This document shows positions 47,158 through 55,813 of a stretch of 64,000 nt of DNA, piece after piece. The notes under the pieces are model-generated. The model was not told the origin of the DNA. It worked only from the letters and a program-made list of their open reading frames with translations, and ran no database searches. A program made the translations under genes and the position numbers. The stretch lies in assembly GCA_903905505.1 (NCBI GenBank), contig CAIVGL010000078.1:62001-126000 (forward strand). The letters are read 5' to 3'. Position 1 is the stretch's first letter, and the number at the start of each line of letters is the position of its first letter. Origin of the DNA: an uncultured Bacteroidia bacterium (lineage in GTDB: Bacteria; Bacteroidota; Bacteroidia; Bacteroidales; Prolixibacteraceae).

Positions 47158-47967
47158 TTAGAAAAAGCTTTTAGTGTGTTTACTCCAATACTTCAAGAGG
47201 ATAAACCCAAAGAGCATACCCCCCAAATGGGCAAAATGAGCCACGTTACTCTGTGCGCCCGACAATCCCATATACAATTCAATGGCACCATAACCCATTA
47301 CAAAATACTTCGCCTTAATTGGCACAGGTGGAAATAGCAACATCAACTCGGTATTGGGAAACAAGTAACCAAAGCCAAGTAAAATACCAAATATAGCACC
47401 CGAAGCACCAACTGTAGGAATATCTATTTTCTCAAGCAATACCCGTTGAACTAATTCGATAGATTGCTGGGTATAACCAGCATTGGTAGGATTATCACCC
47501 CAGTTATTCACTAAATCCATGACCCAGTTCGCAGGATGAGCCAAATGTGCTTTTACAAATGAGGCCAACAACTCAGGAGAAGGAGTATTAACAAATGCTG
47601 CAACAGTTCGCTGCAAAGATGAAAGTTCAATATAGGTTACTAAAGAATGTAAAGCTGCTGCCCCTAACCCAGTCACAAAGAAATAGACCATAAACCGTCG
47701 AGGACCCCAGACCATCTCCAAAACCTTACCAAACATATATAGGGCGAACATATTGAACAACAGGTGCATAAAATCACCATGCATAAACAAATGAGTCACA
47801 AACTGGTAAGGCCTAAAATGGGCAGAACCTGGATAATGAAGTCCTAAAATCTCTGTCAGATCAATGCCAAGATTTAACAATGCATATTTGGCAAGAAACA
47901 TAACCACATTGATCAGAATTAGATTCTTAACAACTGGAGGCATAGAAAATGGTGACGACTGATTCAT
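47158..47967 (-). CDS. Rhomboid-family intramembrane serine protease, first of a pair
   Basis: This 269-residue membrane protein has the active-site motifs TVGASGAIFG (Ser), FAHLGGMLFGFI (His) and HLLFNMFALYMFG. An unusual hydrophilic stretch of about 65 residues between helices (about residues 112-180, LSSLQRTVAAFV... to KIDIPTVG) separates the first helices from the catalytic Ser helix and may be a lumenal loop. Rhomboids cut transmembrane segments inside the bilayer. It lies 53 bases after mutL on the same strand. Confidence 0.93.
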   Translation of the reverse strand: MNQSSPFSMPPVVKNLILINVVMFLAKYALLNLGIDLTEILGLHYPGSAHFRPYQFVTHLFMHGDFMHLLFNMFALYMFGKVLEMVWGPRRFMVYFFVTGLGAAALHSLVTYIELSSLQRTVAAFVNTPSPELLASFVKAHLAHPANWVMDLVNNWGDNPTNAGYTQQSIELVQRVLLEKIDIPTVGASGAIFGILLGFGYLFPNTELMLLFPPVPIKAKYFVMGYGAIELYMGLSGAQSNVAHFAHLGGMLFGFILLKYWSKHTKSFF

Positions 47968-48020
47968 AAATAAAACTGATTGTTAATGGTGTAAAAATAA
48001 TGATTCGAGTGGATTGTTGG

Positions 48021-49895
48021 TTACTTCACAAATTTTTCGAAATCAGTAAAAGGAATGATCGATACAATAGATTTCCCAGAAGGGGAATAATTTGGCGTCT
48101 GACAAGCAAAAAGCTGATTAAAAAGCTCTAAGATCTCCTCATTTTTTAGAGCCACTCCATAATTAATGGCTGACGACTGACAAAGCAACAAGGCCAAATA
48201 ATCCTTAAGCTCATCCTTGACATCTAAAGGTTTATTTTTAAAATCCTCAATTAGTTTCTGCACTAACTCTTCTGCATTTAAATGACTCAGTAGTGCTGGA
48301 ACCCCATCAACATAAACCACTTCTGCTTCGTCGTGACGAAGCTCAAAACCCAACATCTTAAGCTCCTGATCAAGGACGACTAAAATTTCCTTGTCGACCG
48401 CATTCAGCTCTAAGCACGCAGGAAAAAGCTGACGTTGACTAACAGCCAAATGATGATCAATCGATCTTAAAAAGTCTTCATATAAAATTCGCTCATGTGC
48501 TCGTCGCTGATCAATCACCATTAACCCTGATTTCACGGGAGTTAAGATATATTTGTTCTTAAACTGCAAAAAATTATGATGCTCAACAGTCAGCTCTTCA
48601 TTCGTAAAAGTCTGCTGTTCAGCCTCAATCTTATCATAAGAAAAAGGAGTACTCAAACTTTCGGTAGATAAGTCAGAACCGCCATCACGTTCAAATCCAC
48701 GATAAAGCGCTTGCCAATTTTCGTTATTCTGCTCTTCCCGATAGGTTGGGGCACTCTTATAACTACGATCGAAGCTTTGTGATTGTTCGAATGGATTAAA
48801 GTTCGGGTTCACCCGAATCTCTGGCTCAACAAATCGACCACTACCACCATGACTTATGGGAATATCGATAGAGCCCGACTGGTCGAAATCGATCGATGGC
48901 ATAAGGTTAAACTTCCCTATTGCCTCGCGCAAGGAAGCTTGAATGATGTGCCAAGAAGAGCGCTCATCTTCAAACTTAATCTCTGTTTTTGTTGGATGAA
49001 TATTGATATCAATAGTCGATGGGTCGACCTCGAAATACAAGAAATATGAGGGAAAAGTATCAGGAGGAAGGATCCGATCATAAGCCTGTTGGACAGCCCG
49101 ATTGAAAAATGGATGTTTCATAAACCGTCCATTGACAAAGAAAAACTGTTCGCCTAAAGTCCTCTTGGCTGTCTTAGGCTGACCAATAAATCCAGAAATC
49201 TGAATCAGTGAAGTTGTAGTATCGACAGGGATCAGATTCTGATTCATATTTTTGCCAAATAGCGAGACAATTCGCTTCCGTGTATTCTCAGATGGCAAAT
49301 TATAGACCACTGAATTGTTGTGATACAACGAAATGGCTAATTCTGGATTTGCCAGTGCAATTCGCTGAACTTCAGTGATAATATATTTTAATTCAGAACT
49401 ATTTGATTTTAAAAATTTACGCCGAGCAGGGACATTAAAAAAGATGTTCTTAACCGAGAAGTTTGTCCCTTCAGCACAACTGTCAGGTTCCTGTTTTTGA
49501 ATGGTAGACCCCATAATATGAATAAAGGTCCCAAGTTCTTCCCCATGTTGACGCGTGCGAACTTCAACATCTGCCACTCCAGCTATAGAAGCCAAGGCCT
49601 CTCCCCTAAAACCCATCGTTCGAATAGCAAAAAGATCATTCGCCTCGCGAATTTTAGAGGTGGCATGGCGCTCAAACGACATCCGAGCATCCGTTGGCGA
49701 CATCCCCTTGCCATTGTCGATGACTTGAATTAAAGTCCGACCAGAATCTTTTATGTTAATCGTGACAACGGTTGCACCTGCATCGATTGAATTTTCGACG
49801 AGCTCTTTAACAACAGAAGCAGGACGTTGAATAACCTCACCTGCAGCAATCTGATTGGCCACCGAATCAGGTAACAATTGAATGATATCTGGCAC
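48021..49895 (-). CDS. mutL: DNA mismatch repair protein MutL
   Basis: This 624-residue protein has the GHKL ATPase N-terminus: LPDSVANQIAAGEVIQRPASVV, VENSIDAGAT (ATP-binding Asn/Asp) and TMGFRGEALASI. The C-terminal dimerisation region (from about residue 430, KYILTPVKSGLMVIDQRRAHERILYE-like) has LLCQSSAIN rather than the endonuclease DQHA(X)2E(X)4E motif in canonical form; the nearest stretch is DQRRAHERILYE. It couples MutS recognition to strand processing. A -7 box lies 65 bases upstream and two rhomboids and an EEP gene follow. Confidence 0.97.
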   Translation of the reverse strand: MPDIIQLLPDSVANQIAAGEVIQRPASVVKELVENSIDAGATVVTINIKDSGRTLIQVIDNGKGMSPTDARMSFERHATSKIREANDLFAIRTMGFRGEALASIAGVADVEVRTRQHGEELGTFIHIMGSTIQKQEPDSCAEGTNFSVKNIFFNVPARRKFLKSNSSELKYIITEVQRIALANPELAISLYHNNSVVYNLPSENTRKRIVSLFGKNMNQNLIPVDTTTSLIQISGFIGQPKTAKRTLGEQFFFVNGRFMKHPFFNRAVQQAYDRILPPDTFPSYFLYFEVDPSTIDINIHPTKTEIKFEDERSSWHIIQASLREAIGKFNLMPSIDFDQSGSIDIPISHGGSGRFVEPEIRVNPNFNPFEQSQSFDRSYKSAPTYREEQNNENWQALYRGFERDGGSDLSTESLSTPFSYDKIEAEQQTFTNEELTVEHHNFLQFKNKYILTPVKSGLMVIDQRRAHERILYEDFLRSIDHHLAVSQRQLFPACLELNAVDKEILVVLDQELKMLGFELRHDEAEVVYVDGVPALLSHLNAEELVQKLIEDFKNKPLDVKDELKDYLALLLCQSSAINYGVALKNEEILELFNQLFACQTPNYSPSGKSIVSIIPFTDFEKFVK

Positions 49896-50207
49896 TATAA
49901 ACTTCTTTTATTGAATTAATCGACTAACGCTTCTGTTTGAATAACCCGTTGAACGGTTCACAAATATAGCGCATATTTTGTGTCCACTAAAATCTGAATG
50001 CGATTATATCAAACCTTTAGAGGTTTATCAAAATAACACCACCACCCCATCGACCTTAACCTTGCCACAATCAACCCAAGAAATATTAAAAAGCAAAATC
50101 CTACACCGCAATTAACAAATCAGAAAGGAATTTAAATTCATAACATTCAACGCATTAATCCATAAAATTGTCGTAAATTCAAGTACAACGATTAAAACCC
50201 TCTGAGA
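49896..50207. other. Divergent intergenic region mutL / yifB
   Basis: This 312-base gap separates divergent mutL and the YifB/ComM gene. It holds the mutL promoter box at 49961-49968. No RNA gene, repeat or operator was recognised. Confidence 0.4.
49961..49991 (-). promoter_or_regulatory. Promoter of the mutL operon
   Basis: The minus-strand -7 box TATATTTG (49961-49968) matches TAnnTTTG; a near-consensus -33 TTTA sits 19 bases further upstream (49988-49991). The -7 box lies 65 bases before the mutL start codon. Confidence 0.5.
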
Positions 50208-51743
50208 ATGCTGGTGAAAACTTACGGCAGTGCAGTTCATGGTATCGATGCAACTACCATTACCGTTGAGACTGATGTGTCTCGAGGCATCCGTTTTAAT
50301 CTTGTTGGACTGCCCGACAATGCCGTTAAAGAGAGTCAACAACGGATCGATTCAGCCCTTCGGTTTATTGGATATAAAATACCTGGAAAGAAAGTGGTGA
50401 TCAATATGGCTCCTGCCGATATCCGCAAAGAGGGCTCAGCCTACGATTTACCGATTGCCATTGGCATCTTAGCAGCTTCAGAGCAATTTATCGCGATCGA
50501 CCTCGGTCACTATGTGATGATGGGGGAACTCTCACTCGATGGAGGTCTGCAACCTGTTAAAGGGATTCTCTCGATCGCCATACGTGCTCGCGAGGAGGGT
50601 TTTATCGGGTTTATACTTCCCAAACAAAATGCCCGGGAGGCTGCAGTAGTCGACAAACTAAAGATTTATGGCGTAGAGACCCTAAAAGAAGTTATTGATT
50701 TTCTTTCAGGCAAGCTTTTACTGCAACAAACGATTATCGACACGCGTGAAGAGTTCAAAACCAAGGTCTCCAATTACGATATCGACTTTGCCGACGTGAA
50801 AGGCCAGGAGAATGTCAAGCGCGCTCTAGAGATCGCCTCGGCTGGAGGTCATAACTTAATCATGATAGGGCCACCGGGTGCAGGCAAGACGATGTTAGCC
50901 AAACGGATACCAACGATTCTGCCACCTTTCACCTTAAAAGAGGCCTTAGAAACAACGAAGATTCACTCGGTAGCCGGTAAAATTGAGCGCGAAACCTCGT
51001 TAATGACTTTACGTCCATTTCGAAGTCCTCACCACACGATTTCTGATGTAGCTCTTGTTGGAGGCGGCACAAACCCTCAACCTGGTGAGATCTCGATGGC
51101 GCACAATGGTGTACTATTCCTTGATGAGTTGCCCGAATTTAAACGAACGGTACTCGAAGTTTTGCGCCAACCCCTCGAAGACCGCTTGATAACCATTTCA
51201 AGAGCCAAATTTTCGGTCGAATATCCAGCTAGCTTTATGCTTGTCGCCTCGATGAACCCCTGTCCGTGCGGATTTTACAACCATCCCACGAAGCAATGCC
51301 TTTGTGGACCAGGGATTGTGCAGAAATACCTCAGTCGAATATCAGGTCCATTACTCGATCGCATAGATATCCATCTGGAAGTTGTTCCCGTACCCTTTAA
51401 TGAACTCACCGAGATGCAACCAGGTGAAAAAAGTGAGGTGGTCCGTCAACGGGTCATTAAGGCGCGAGAAATACAGCGCGAACGGTTTATGAACACTGAG
51501 ATTTATTCCAATGCCCAGATGAGCACCAAGCTATTACATCAACACTGTGCCATTGACCAAGTAGGAAATTTACTTTTAAAAAATGCGATGGAGAAATTAG
51601 GGCTATCAGCCAGGGCATACGACAGAATATTGAAAGTCGCACGAACTATTGCCGATTTAAATGGATCACCTGATATTCAAGCTGATCATCTTGGAGAAGC
51701 TATTCAATACAGAAGCCTAGACCGGGATGGATGGGGAGCATAA
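50208..51743 (+). CDS. YifB/ComM-family Mg-chelatase-like AAA+ ATPase
   Basis: This 511-residue protein has the N-terminal ChlI-like domain (LVKTYGSAVHGIDATTI), the Walker A GPPGAGKTMLAKR (about residue 225), FRSPHHTISDVALVGGG, the sensor region MNPCPCGFYNHP with CxC...C (zinc-like cysteines) and RISGPLLDRIDIHLEV. ComM is a hexameric DNA-branch-migration helicase that aids natural transformation; YifB is the enterobacterial name. The length is normal. No other competence gene is nearby. Confidence 0.95.
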   Translation: MLVKTYGSAVHGIDATTITVETDVSRGIRFNLVGLPDNAVKESQQRIDSALRFIGYKIPGKKVVINMAPADIRKEGSAYDLPIAIGILAASEQFIAIDLGHYVMMGELSLDGGLQPVKGILSIAIRAREEGFIGFILPKQNAREAAVVDKLKIYGVETLKEVIDFLSGKLLLQQTIIDTREEFKTKVSNYDIDFADVKGQENVKRALEIASAGGHNLIMIGPPGAGKTMLAKRIPTILPPFTLKEALETTKIHSVAGKIERETSLMTLRPFRSPHHTISDVALVGGGTNPQPGEISMAHNGVLFLDELPEFKRTVLEVLRQPLEDRLITISRAKFSVEYPASFMLVASMNPCPCGFYNHPTKQCLCGPGIVQKYLSRISGPLLDRIDIHLEVVPVPFNELTEMQPGEKSEVVRQRVIKAREIQRERFMNTEIYSNAQMSTKLLHQHCAIDQVGNLLLKNAMEKLGLSARAYDRILKVARTIADLNGSPDIQADHLGEAIQYRSLDRDGWGA

Positions 51744-51834
51744 AATCCAATTAAGCATCATCAATTTCTAAAAAAAAAATGGTTACTTTGATCTTCAATT
51801 CTAAGTTGTTGTTAATTGAAGTAAAATACCTACT

Positions 51835-52509
51835 ATGTCAGATAAATTTTCAGATCCAATTGGACGTCTAATGGGATTGCGTTACAAATCGCACCCTTGG
51901 CATGGGGTCCACATCGGTGATCATGTACCGGAGAAAGTTACGGCCTTTATCGAGGTAGTACCAACAGATACGGTTAAATATGAAGTTGATAAGGATACTG
52001 GTTATCTGAAAATCGATCGTCCACAGCAATATTCCAATGTTGTCCCTGCCCTTTATGGCTTTATTCCTCAGACTTACTGCGGTAAAAAAGTTGGTAAATT
52101 CTGTATGGATAAAACAAATCTTAAAGGGATCAAAGGCGATGGTGATCCTCTCGACATCGTAGTGCTAACTGAAAAATCTATTTTCCATGGAGATATCTTA
52201 GTCACTGCCCGTCCAATTGGTGGTTTCCGAATGCTTGATGGAAACGAAGCGGATGATAAGATTATTGCGGTGCTAAATAACGATTTTGTCTATGGCCATT
52301 TTACTTCTTTAGCTGATGTACCAGAGAGCATTATCACCCGACTAAGACATTACTTCTTAACCTATAAAGATCTTCCAGGAGAAGAGAAGAAATCGGTCAT
52401 CACCCATATTTACGACCGCGAAGAGGCCTATGAAGTGATTAACCATTCGATTGACGATTACCATACCCGTTTTGAGAACCTGGGTAAAATGCTAATCCTT
52501 GACGAATAG
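51835..52509 (+). CDS. ppa: Inorganic pyrophosphatase (family I)
   Basis: This 224-residue soluble enzyme hydrolyses PPi to phosphate. The family I signature is present: GDGDPLDIVVLTE (metal-binding aspartates), YGFIPQTYCG before it, and GGFRMLDGNEADDKIIAV after it. The N-terminal YKSHPWHGV and C-terminal tail fit the somewhat longer Bacteroidota form. A one-mismatch -7 box (TTACTTTG) lies at 51783-51790. It converges on folA. Confidence 0.95.
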   Translation: MSDKFSDPIGRLMGLRYKSHPWHGVHIGDHVPEKVTAFIEVVPTDTVKYEVDKDTGYLKIDRPQQYSNVVPALYGFIPQTYCGKKVGKFCMDKTNLKGIKGDGDPLDIVVLTEKSIFHGDILVTARPIGGFRMLDGNEADDKIIAVLNNDFVYGHFTSLADVPESIITRLRHYFLTYKDLPGEEKKSVITHIYDREEAYEVINHSIDDYHTRFENLGKMLILDE

Positions 52510-52566
52510 TAGATCTTAGCAAACACGGAGAAAGAGATCTTGAGACAGAATTAGAAAAGGGGGAAA

Positions 52567-53067
52567 TTAGATTCTTTTCAAATCAATATTAGAGTAGCTG
52601 AAGTTATTCTTCTCATCAACCATATCTTCTTGGGATACAACGTTCCACTCCTTAAAATTAACCGAAGGGAAGAACGTATCACCTTCAAAATCCTGGTGAA
52701 CCATCGTCAGATAAAGTGAGTTTGCCAAGGGATAAAACTGACGGTAGATCTCGCCACCGCCGATCACAAAAACTTCTGATTCTCCCTTCACAGCCTCAAG
52801 AACCTCTTCGATAGAGTGATAGGTTTCACACCCTTCAAATCGAATAGTATCTCCTTTAGTCAGTACAATATTCCGTCGATTTGGGAGTGCCCCGTTGGGT
52901 AAGGATTGAAAAGTTTTCCGACCCATGACGATGGTATGGCCGGTGGTAATTCGTTTAAACCGCTTTAAATCACTCGGAAGATAAAACAACAACTCATTAT
53001 CCTTTCCAATAGCCAGATTCTGAGAAACAGCAGCAATGAGGGCAATATTGGAATTAGAGCTGCTCAT
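52567..53067 (-). CDS. folA: Dihydrofolate reductase
   Basis: This 166-residue enzyme reduces dihydrofolate to tetrahydrofolate with NADPH. DHFR features are clear: IALIAAVSQNLAIGKDNELLFYLPSDLKRF (Met20-like loop and the catalytic Asp of LPSDL), TIVMGRKTFQSLP, and the adenine-binding FVIGGGEIYRQFYP. It follows thyA by four bases, so the folate/dTMP genes form one unit with the bifunctional-nuclease gene upstream. Confidence 0.97.
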   Translation of the reverse strand: MSSSNSNIALIAAVSQNLAIGKDNELLFYLPSDLKRFKRITTGHTIVMGRKTFQSLPNGALPNRRNIVLTKGDTIRFEGCETYHSIEEVLEAVKGESEVFVIGGGEIYRQFYPLANSLYLTMVHQDFEGDTFFPSVNFKEWNVVSQEDMVDEKNNFSYSNIDLKRI

Positions 53068-53071
53068 TGGA

Positions 53072-53866
53072 TTAAATAGAGACCTCTCCTTTGATATGCG
53101 GATGAGACTGGTAATTGACTAATTCAAAATCAGCAAACGTAAAATCAAAAATAGATTTTACCTCCGGATTTATCTTCATCGTGGGAAGGGCCATTGGAGT
53201 TCGCGAGAGTTGAAGATCTACTTGTTCCAAATGGTTGTTGTAGATATGTGCATCACCAAAAGTATGGACAAAATCGCCAGCCTCTAGACCTGTAACCTGA
53301 GCTACCATCATGGTAAGCAAGGCATAAGAGGCAATATTAAAGGGTACACCCAAGAAAATATCGGCACTCCGTTGATAAAGTTGACACGATAGTTTCCCTT
53401 CATTAACATAAAACTGAAATAACAAATGACATGGTGGAAGTTTCATCTTATCGAGCTCCCCCACATTCCAAGCGCTAACAATTAATCGTCTTGAGGTAGG
53501 ATTAGTTTTTATGTCATGTATTAGCTGTGTGATCTGATCCACAAATCCGCCTTCAGGAGTAGGCCAAGAACGCCATTGATATCCATACACATGACCTAAA
53601 TCACCGTTCTCATCGGCCCATTCATTCCAAATCCGAACCCCATTATCTTGAAGGTATTTGATATTGGTATCGCCAGCCAAGAACCACAACAACTCGTGAA
53701 TAATGGACTTTAAATGTAGTTTTTTCGTGGTAACAACCGGAAAACCATCGGCAAGATTAAAACGCATTTGATAGCCAAAAACACTCTTTGTACCGGTCCC
53801 TGTGCGATCTGGCCGTGGACGACCATGTTCAAGGACATGGTTTAATAGATCAATATATTGTTTCAT
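53072..53866 (-). CDS. thyA: Thymidylate synthase
   Basis: This 264-residue enzyme methylates dUMP to dTMP using methylene-tetrahydrofolate, giving dihydrofolate for the adjacent FolA. The length equals that of the Escherichia coli ThyA. Visible motifs are [26 protein letters not shown], the active-site Cys in [12 protein letters not shown] and [13 protein letters not shown]. It lies between the bifunctional-nuclease gene (one base upstream) and folA. Confidence 0.98.
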   Translation of the reverse strand: MKQYIDLLNHVLEHGRPRPDRTGTGTKSVFGYQMRFNLADGFPVVTTKKLHLKSIIHELLWFLAGDTNIKYLQDNGVRIWNEWADENGDLGHVYGYQWRSWPTPEGGFVDQITQLIHDIKTNPTSRRLIVSAWNVGELDKMKLPPCHLLFQFYVNEGKLSCQLYQRSADIFLGVPFNIASYALLTMMVAQVTGLEAGDFVHTFGDAHIYNNHLEQVDLQLSRTPMALPTMKINPEVKSIFDFTFADFELVNYQSHPHIKGEVSI

Positions 53867-53867
53867 A

Positions 53868-54467
53868 TTAAGCTTTTCTATTATTGATCTCGTCTCTTAT
53901 CTCAGAAGCCTTCTCATAATCTTCATCACTAATTGCCGCATCAAGTAATTCATTTAACTCCTCGATAGAACTATCGGAGTAATCGGTTGAGTTAGACGTT
54001 CCCTTTCGAATAAAATCGGTCCCTTCAAAATCCTCCGTTAAGTCTCCCGACTCATCAAAATCCATTATTATTCCAGCCTTATCGATTACTTCGTCTGTGG
54101 TGTAAATCGAACACTCGAAACGAAGAGCCAAAGCAATGGCATCAGAAGTCCTGGAGTCAACCCGAATTCGATTAGAACCCTGTTCACAAACGATCTCGGC
54201 ATAAAAGATCCCCTCCTCTAATTTATGAATAAAAACCTCTACAATCTCAATATCAAACGCCAAGGCGATATTTAAAAACAGATCGTGAGTCAACGGACGA
54301 GGTGGCTTTAATCCTTCAAGCTGTATGGCAATAGCCTGTGCTTCAACAGCTCCAATAATAATCGGAATTCTACGCTTGCCATCAACCTCCGACAAAACCA
54401 AGGCATAAGCTCCAGTTTGAGTCTGACTATACGATAAACCAAGAATATTTAATTTTACTTTTTTCAT
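53868..54467 (-). CDS. Bifunctional nuclease (BFN, DUF151) family protein with UVR motif
   Basis: This 199-residue protein's residues 1-150 form the BFN/DUF151 domain: [44 protein letters not shown], then [12 protein letters not shown]. The last 35 residues ([32 protein letters not shown]) are a UvrB/UvrC helical-hairpin motif, as in many Bacteroidota copies. Family members are reported as RNase/DNase in plants; the bacterial role is unclear. It heads the thyA-folA operon with a -7 box 29 bases upstream. Confidence 0.9.
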   Translation of the reverse strand: MKKVKLNILGLSYSQTQTGAYALVLSEVDGKRRIPIIIGAVEAQAIAIQLEGLKPPRPLTHDLFLNIALAFDIEIVEVFIHKLEEGIFYAEIVCEQGSNRIRVDSRTSDAIALALRFECSIYTTDEVIDKAGIIMDFDESGDLTEDFEGTDFIRKGTSNSTDYSDSSIEELNELLDAAISDEDYEKASEIRDEINNRKA

Positions 54468-54496
54468 CCAGGAAACAAGGTAGATCTATTAAACAA

Positions 54497-54504
54497 CAAA
54501 TATA
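54497..54504 (-). promoter_or_regulatory. -7 promoter box of the BFN-thyA-folA operon
   Basis: TATATTTG on the minus strand matches TAnnTTTG exactly, 29 bases before the BFN start codon. No -33 TTTG at standard spacing. Confidence 0.5.
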
Positions 54505-54684
54505 AAAATACTTTTACTGGAATCTTAGTCTATTGCAACAAAAAGCAATCCAAAGGACAATTTAAAAGAGGCAATCACTGCACGCAAAGGCGATACATAC
54601 GAACTCCTGCCCAAAAGCCAAAACAAGGGTTAATCGTTCAACTAAAAAATAATTAAATATTCTATTGGATTAGTAAAAATATAA

Positions 54685-54700
54685 TTAGACATTTGTCTAA
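54685..54700. promoter_or_regulatory. Operator palindrome of the SdpR-like repressor
   Basis: TTAGAC-ATTT-GTCTAA is a perfect 6-base inverted repeat with a 4-base spacer, 18 bases before the GTG start. Autoregulatory ArsR/SdpR repressors bind sites of this size and place, so this is probably its own operator, overlapping the promoter. Confidence 0.65.
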
Positions 54701-54718
54701 ATATACAATCAAAATTAC

Positions 54719-54988
54719 GTGAATACTTTCTTTAAAGCTTTAAATGACCCTACTCGGAGAGAGATCCTTGAGTTATTAAATAAGGGGGACCTGACCGCAG
54801 GTGAGATTGCGAAACAATTCAGCATGACCAAGCCCAGCATTTCCCACCACCTCGATCTTCTCAAGCAAGCAGGATTAGTGGTCAGTAGTAGGCAAGGCCA
54901 ATATCAGAAATATTCAATTAACACCACCGTTTTTGATGAGTTAGTAAAATGGATGATTCAATTTAAACAACGAAAACATGAAAAATAG
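54719..54988 (+). CDS. sdpR: ArsR/SdpR-family autorepressor
   Basis: This 89-residue winged-helix protein starts at GTG 54719, which gives the family's usual N-terminus NTFFKALNDPTRREILELL. The recognition helix is MTKPSISHHLDLLKQAGLV and the wing is RQGQYQKYSIN. No metal-binding cysteines are present, which fits SdpR rather than metal sensors. In Bacillus, SdpR represses sdpRI and is titrated by SdpI in response to the SDP toxin. Here it overlaps sdpI by 11 bases, and a palindromic operator lies upstream. Confidence 0.9.
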   Translation: MNTFFKALNDPTRREILELLNKGDLTAGEIAKQFSMTKPSISHHLDLLKQAGLVVSSRQGQYQKYSINTTVFDELVKWMIQFKQRKHEK

Positions 54989-55628
54989 AGATTTAAAGCA
55001 AGAGATAACCCTTTTAATTTTAGCGTTAGTCCCCATTGTTTATCTGTTCATCAATTGGAATGCACTACCAGAGCAGATGCCCATCCATTTTGATTTAAAT
55101 GGCAAGCCAAATGGCTATGGCTCGCGGTATACTTATCTAATATTGCCGTTAGGAATCTACCTATTGATGTTCGTCTTGCCGCTAATCGATCCGAAAAAAG
55201 CGAACTACGAAATATTCAGCCAAAGCTATTTTAAGCTACGGCTCATTCTAGGTATATTTTTTGGAATGATGACTGGTTTAATTATTTACAATCAACTTCA
55301 TGAAGTTCAGAATATGAAGTTATTCACCTCCAACTTAGTCTTCTTTTTATTTATGTTATTAGGTAATTACCTTGGTACGATTAAGCCAAATTATTTTGTA
55401 GGGATTAAAGTGCCTTGGACCTTAAATAGCGATGAAGTCTGGGCTAAAACGCATCGCATGGCAGGGAAACTTTGGTTCTGGTGTGGATTATTGGGGGTTA
55501 TCGTCTCCTTAATTTTCAAAGATGGATATCCAATTTTAGTAGCTGTTATCCTTATTTGCTCCTTTGTACCTATCATTTATTCCTACGTCATCTATCAGAA
55601 AATTGCAAAAAACATCAAAGATCAATAG
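54978..55628 (+). CDS. sdpI: SdpI-family membrane immunity protein (DUF1648)
   Basis: This 216-residue protein has about six membrane helices. The N-terminal DUF1648 part carries LPEQMPIHFDLNGKPNGYGS; the C-terminal SdpI part carries IKPNYFVGIKVPWTLNSDEVWAKTHRMAGKLW. Bacillus SdpI confers immunity to SDP toxin and acts as its receptor, holding SdpR at the membrane. The same gene pair without sdpABC, as here, is widespread and its signal is unknown. It overlaps sdpR. Confidence 0.9.
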   Translation: MKNRDLKQEITLLILALVPIVYLFINWNALPEQMPIHFDLNGKPNGYGSRYTYLILPLGIYLLMFVLPLIDPKKANYEIFSQSYFKLRLILGIFFGMMTGLIIYNQLHEVQNMKLFTSNLVFFLFMLLGNYLGTIKPNYFVGIKVPWTLNSDEVWAKTHRMAGKLWFWCGLLGVIVSLIFKDGYPILVAVILICSFVPIIYSYVIYQKIAKNIKDQ

Positions 55629-55664
55629 GAGCTCACCAAGTACAAATCAATAATTCCACGACCC

Positions 55665-55813
55665 ATGAAAGCAATTTTTGTTTTAATTCTTGCAATCATA
55701 TTCTTAAAACAGCACCTTTAGATCGCAATTTAAATATTGCAACATATATGAATCCTACCCTACCAATTAATAAAGAGTTGATGGAGCAAATTACCCTATT
55801 TATCAAACAATAG
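55665..55813 (+). pseudogene. Possible decayed small ORF after sdpI
   Basis: ATG 55665 opens a signal-like start (MKAIFVLILAIIFLKQHL) that stops at 55721. In another frame the DNA continues openly (about LKTAPLDRNLNIATY...) to a stop at 55813. The joined parts look like the N-terminus and the C-terminal end of an exported protein that lost most of its middle, or a frameshifted short gene. The C-terminal end (NPTLPINKELMEQITLFIKQ) recalls the ends of alpha/beta hydrolases, without certainty. It lies 36 bases after sdpI. Confidence 0.3.
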
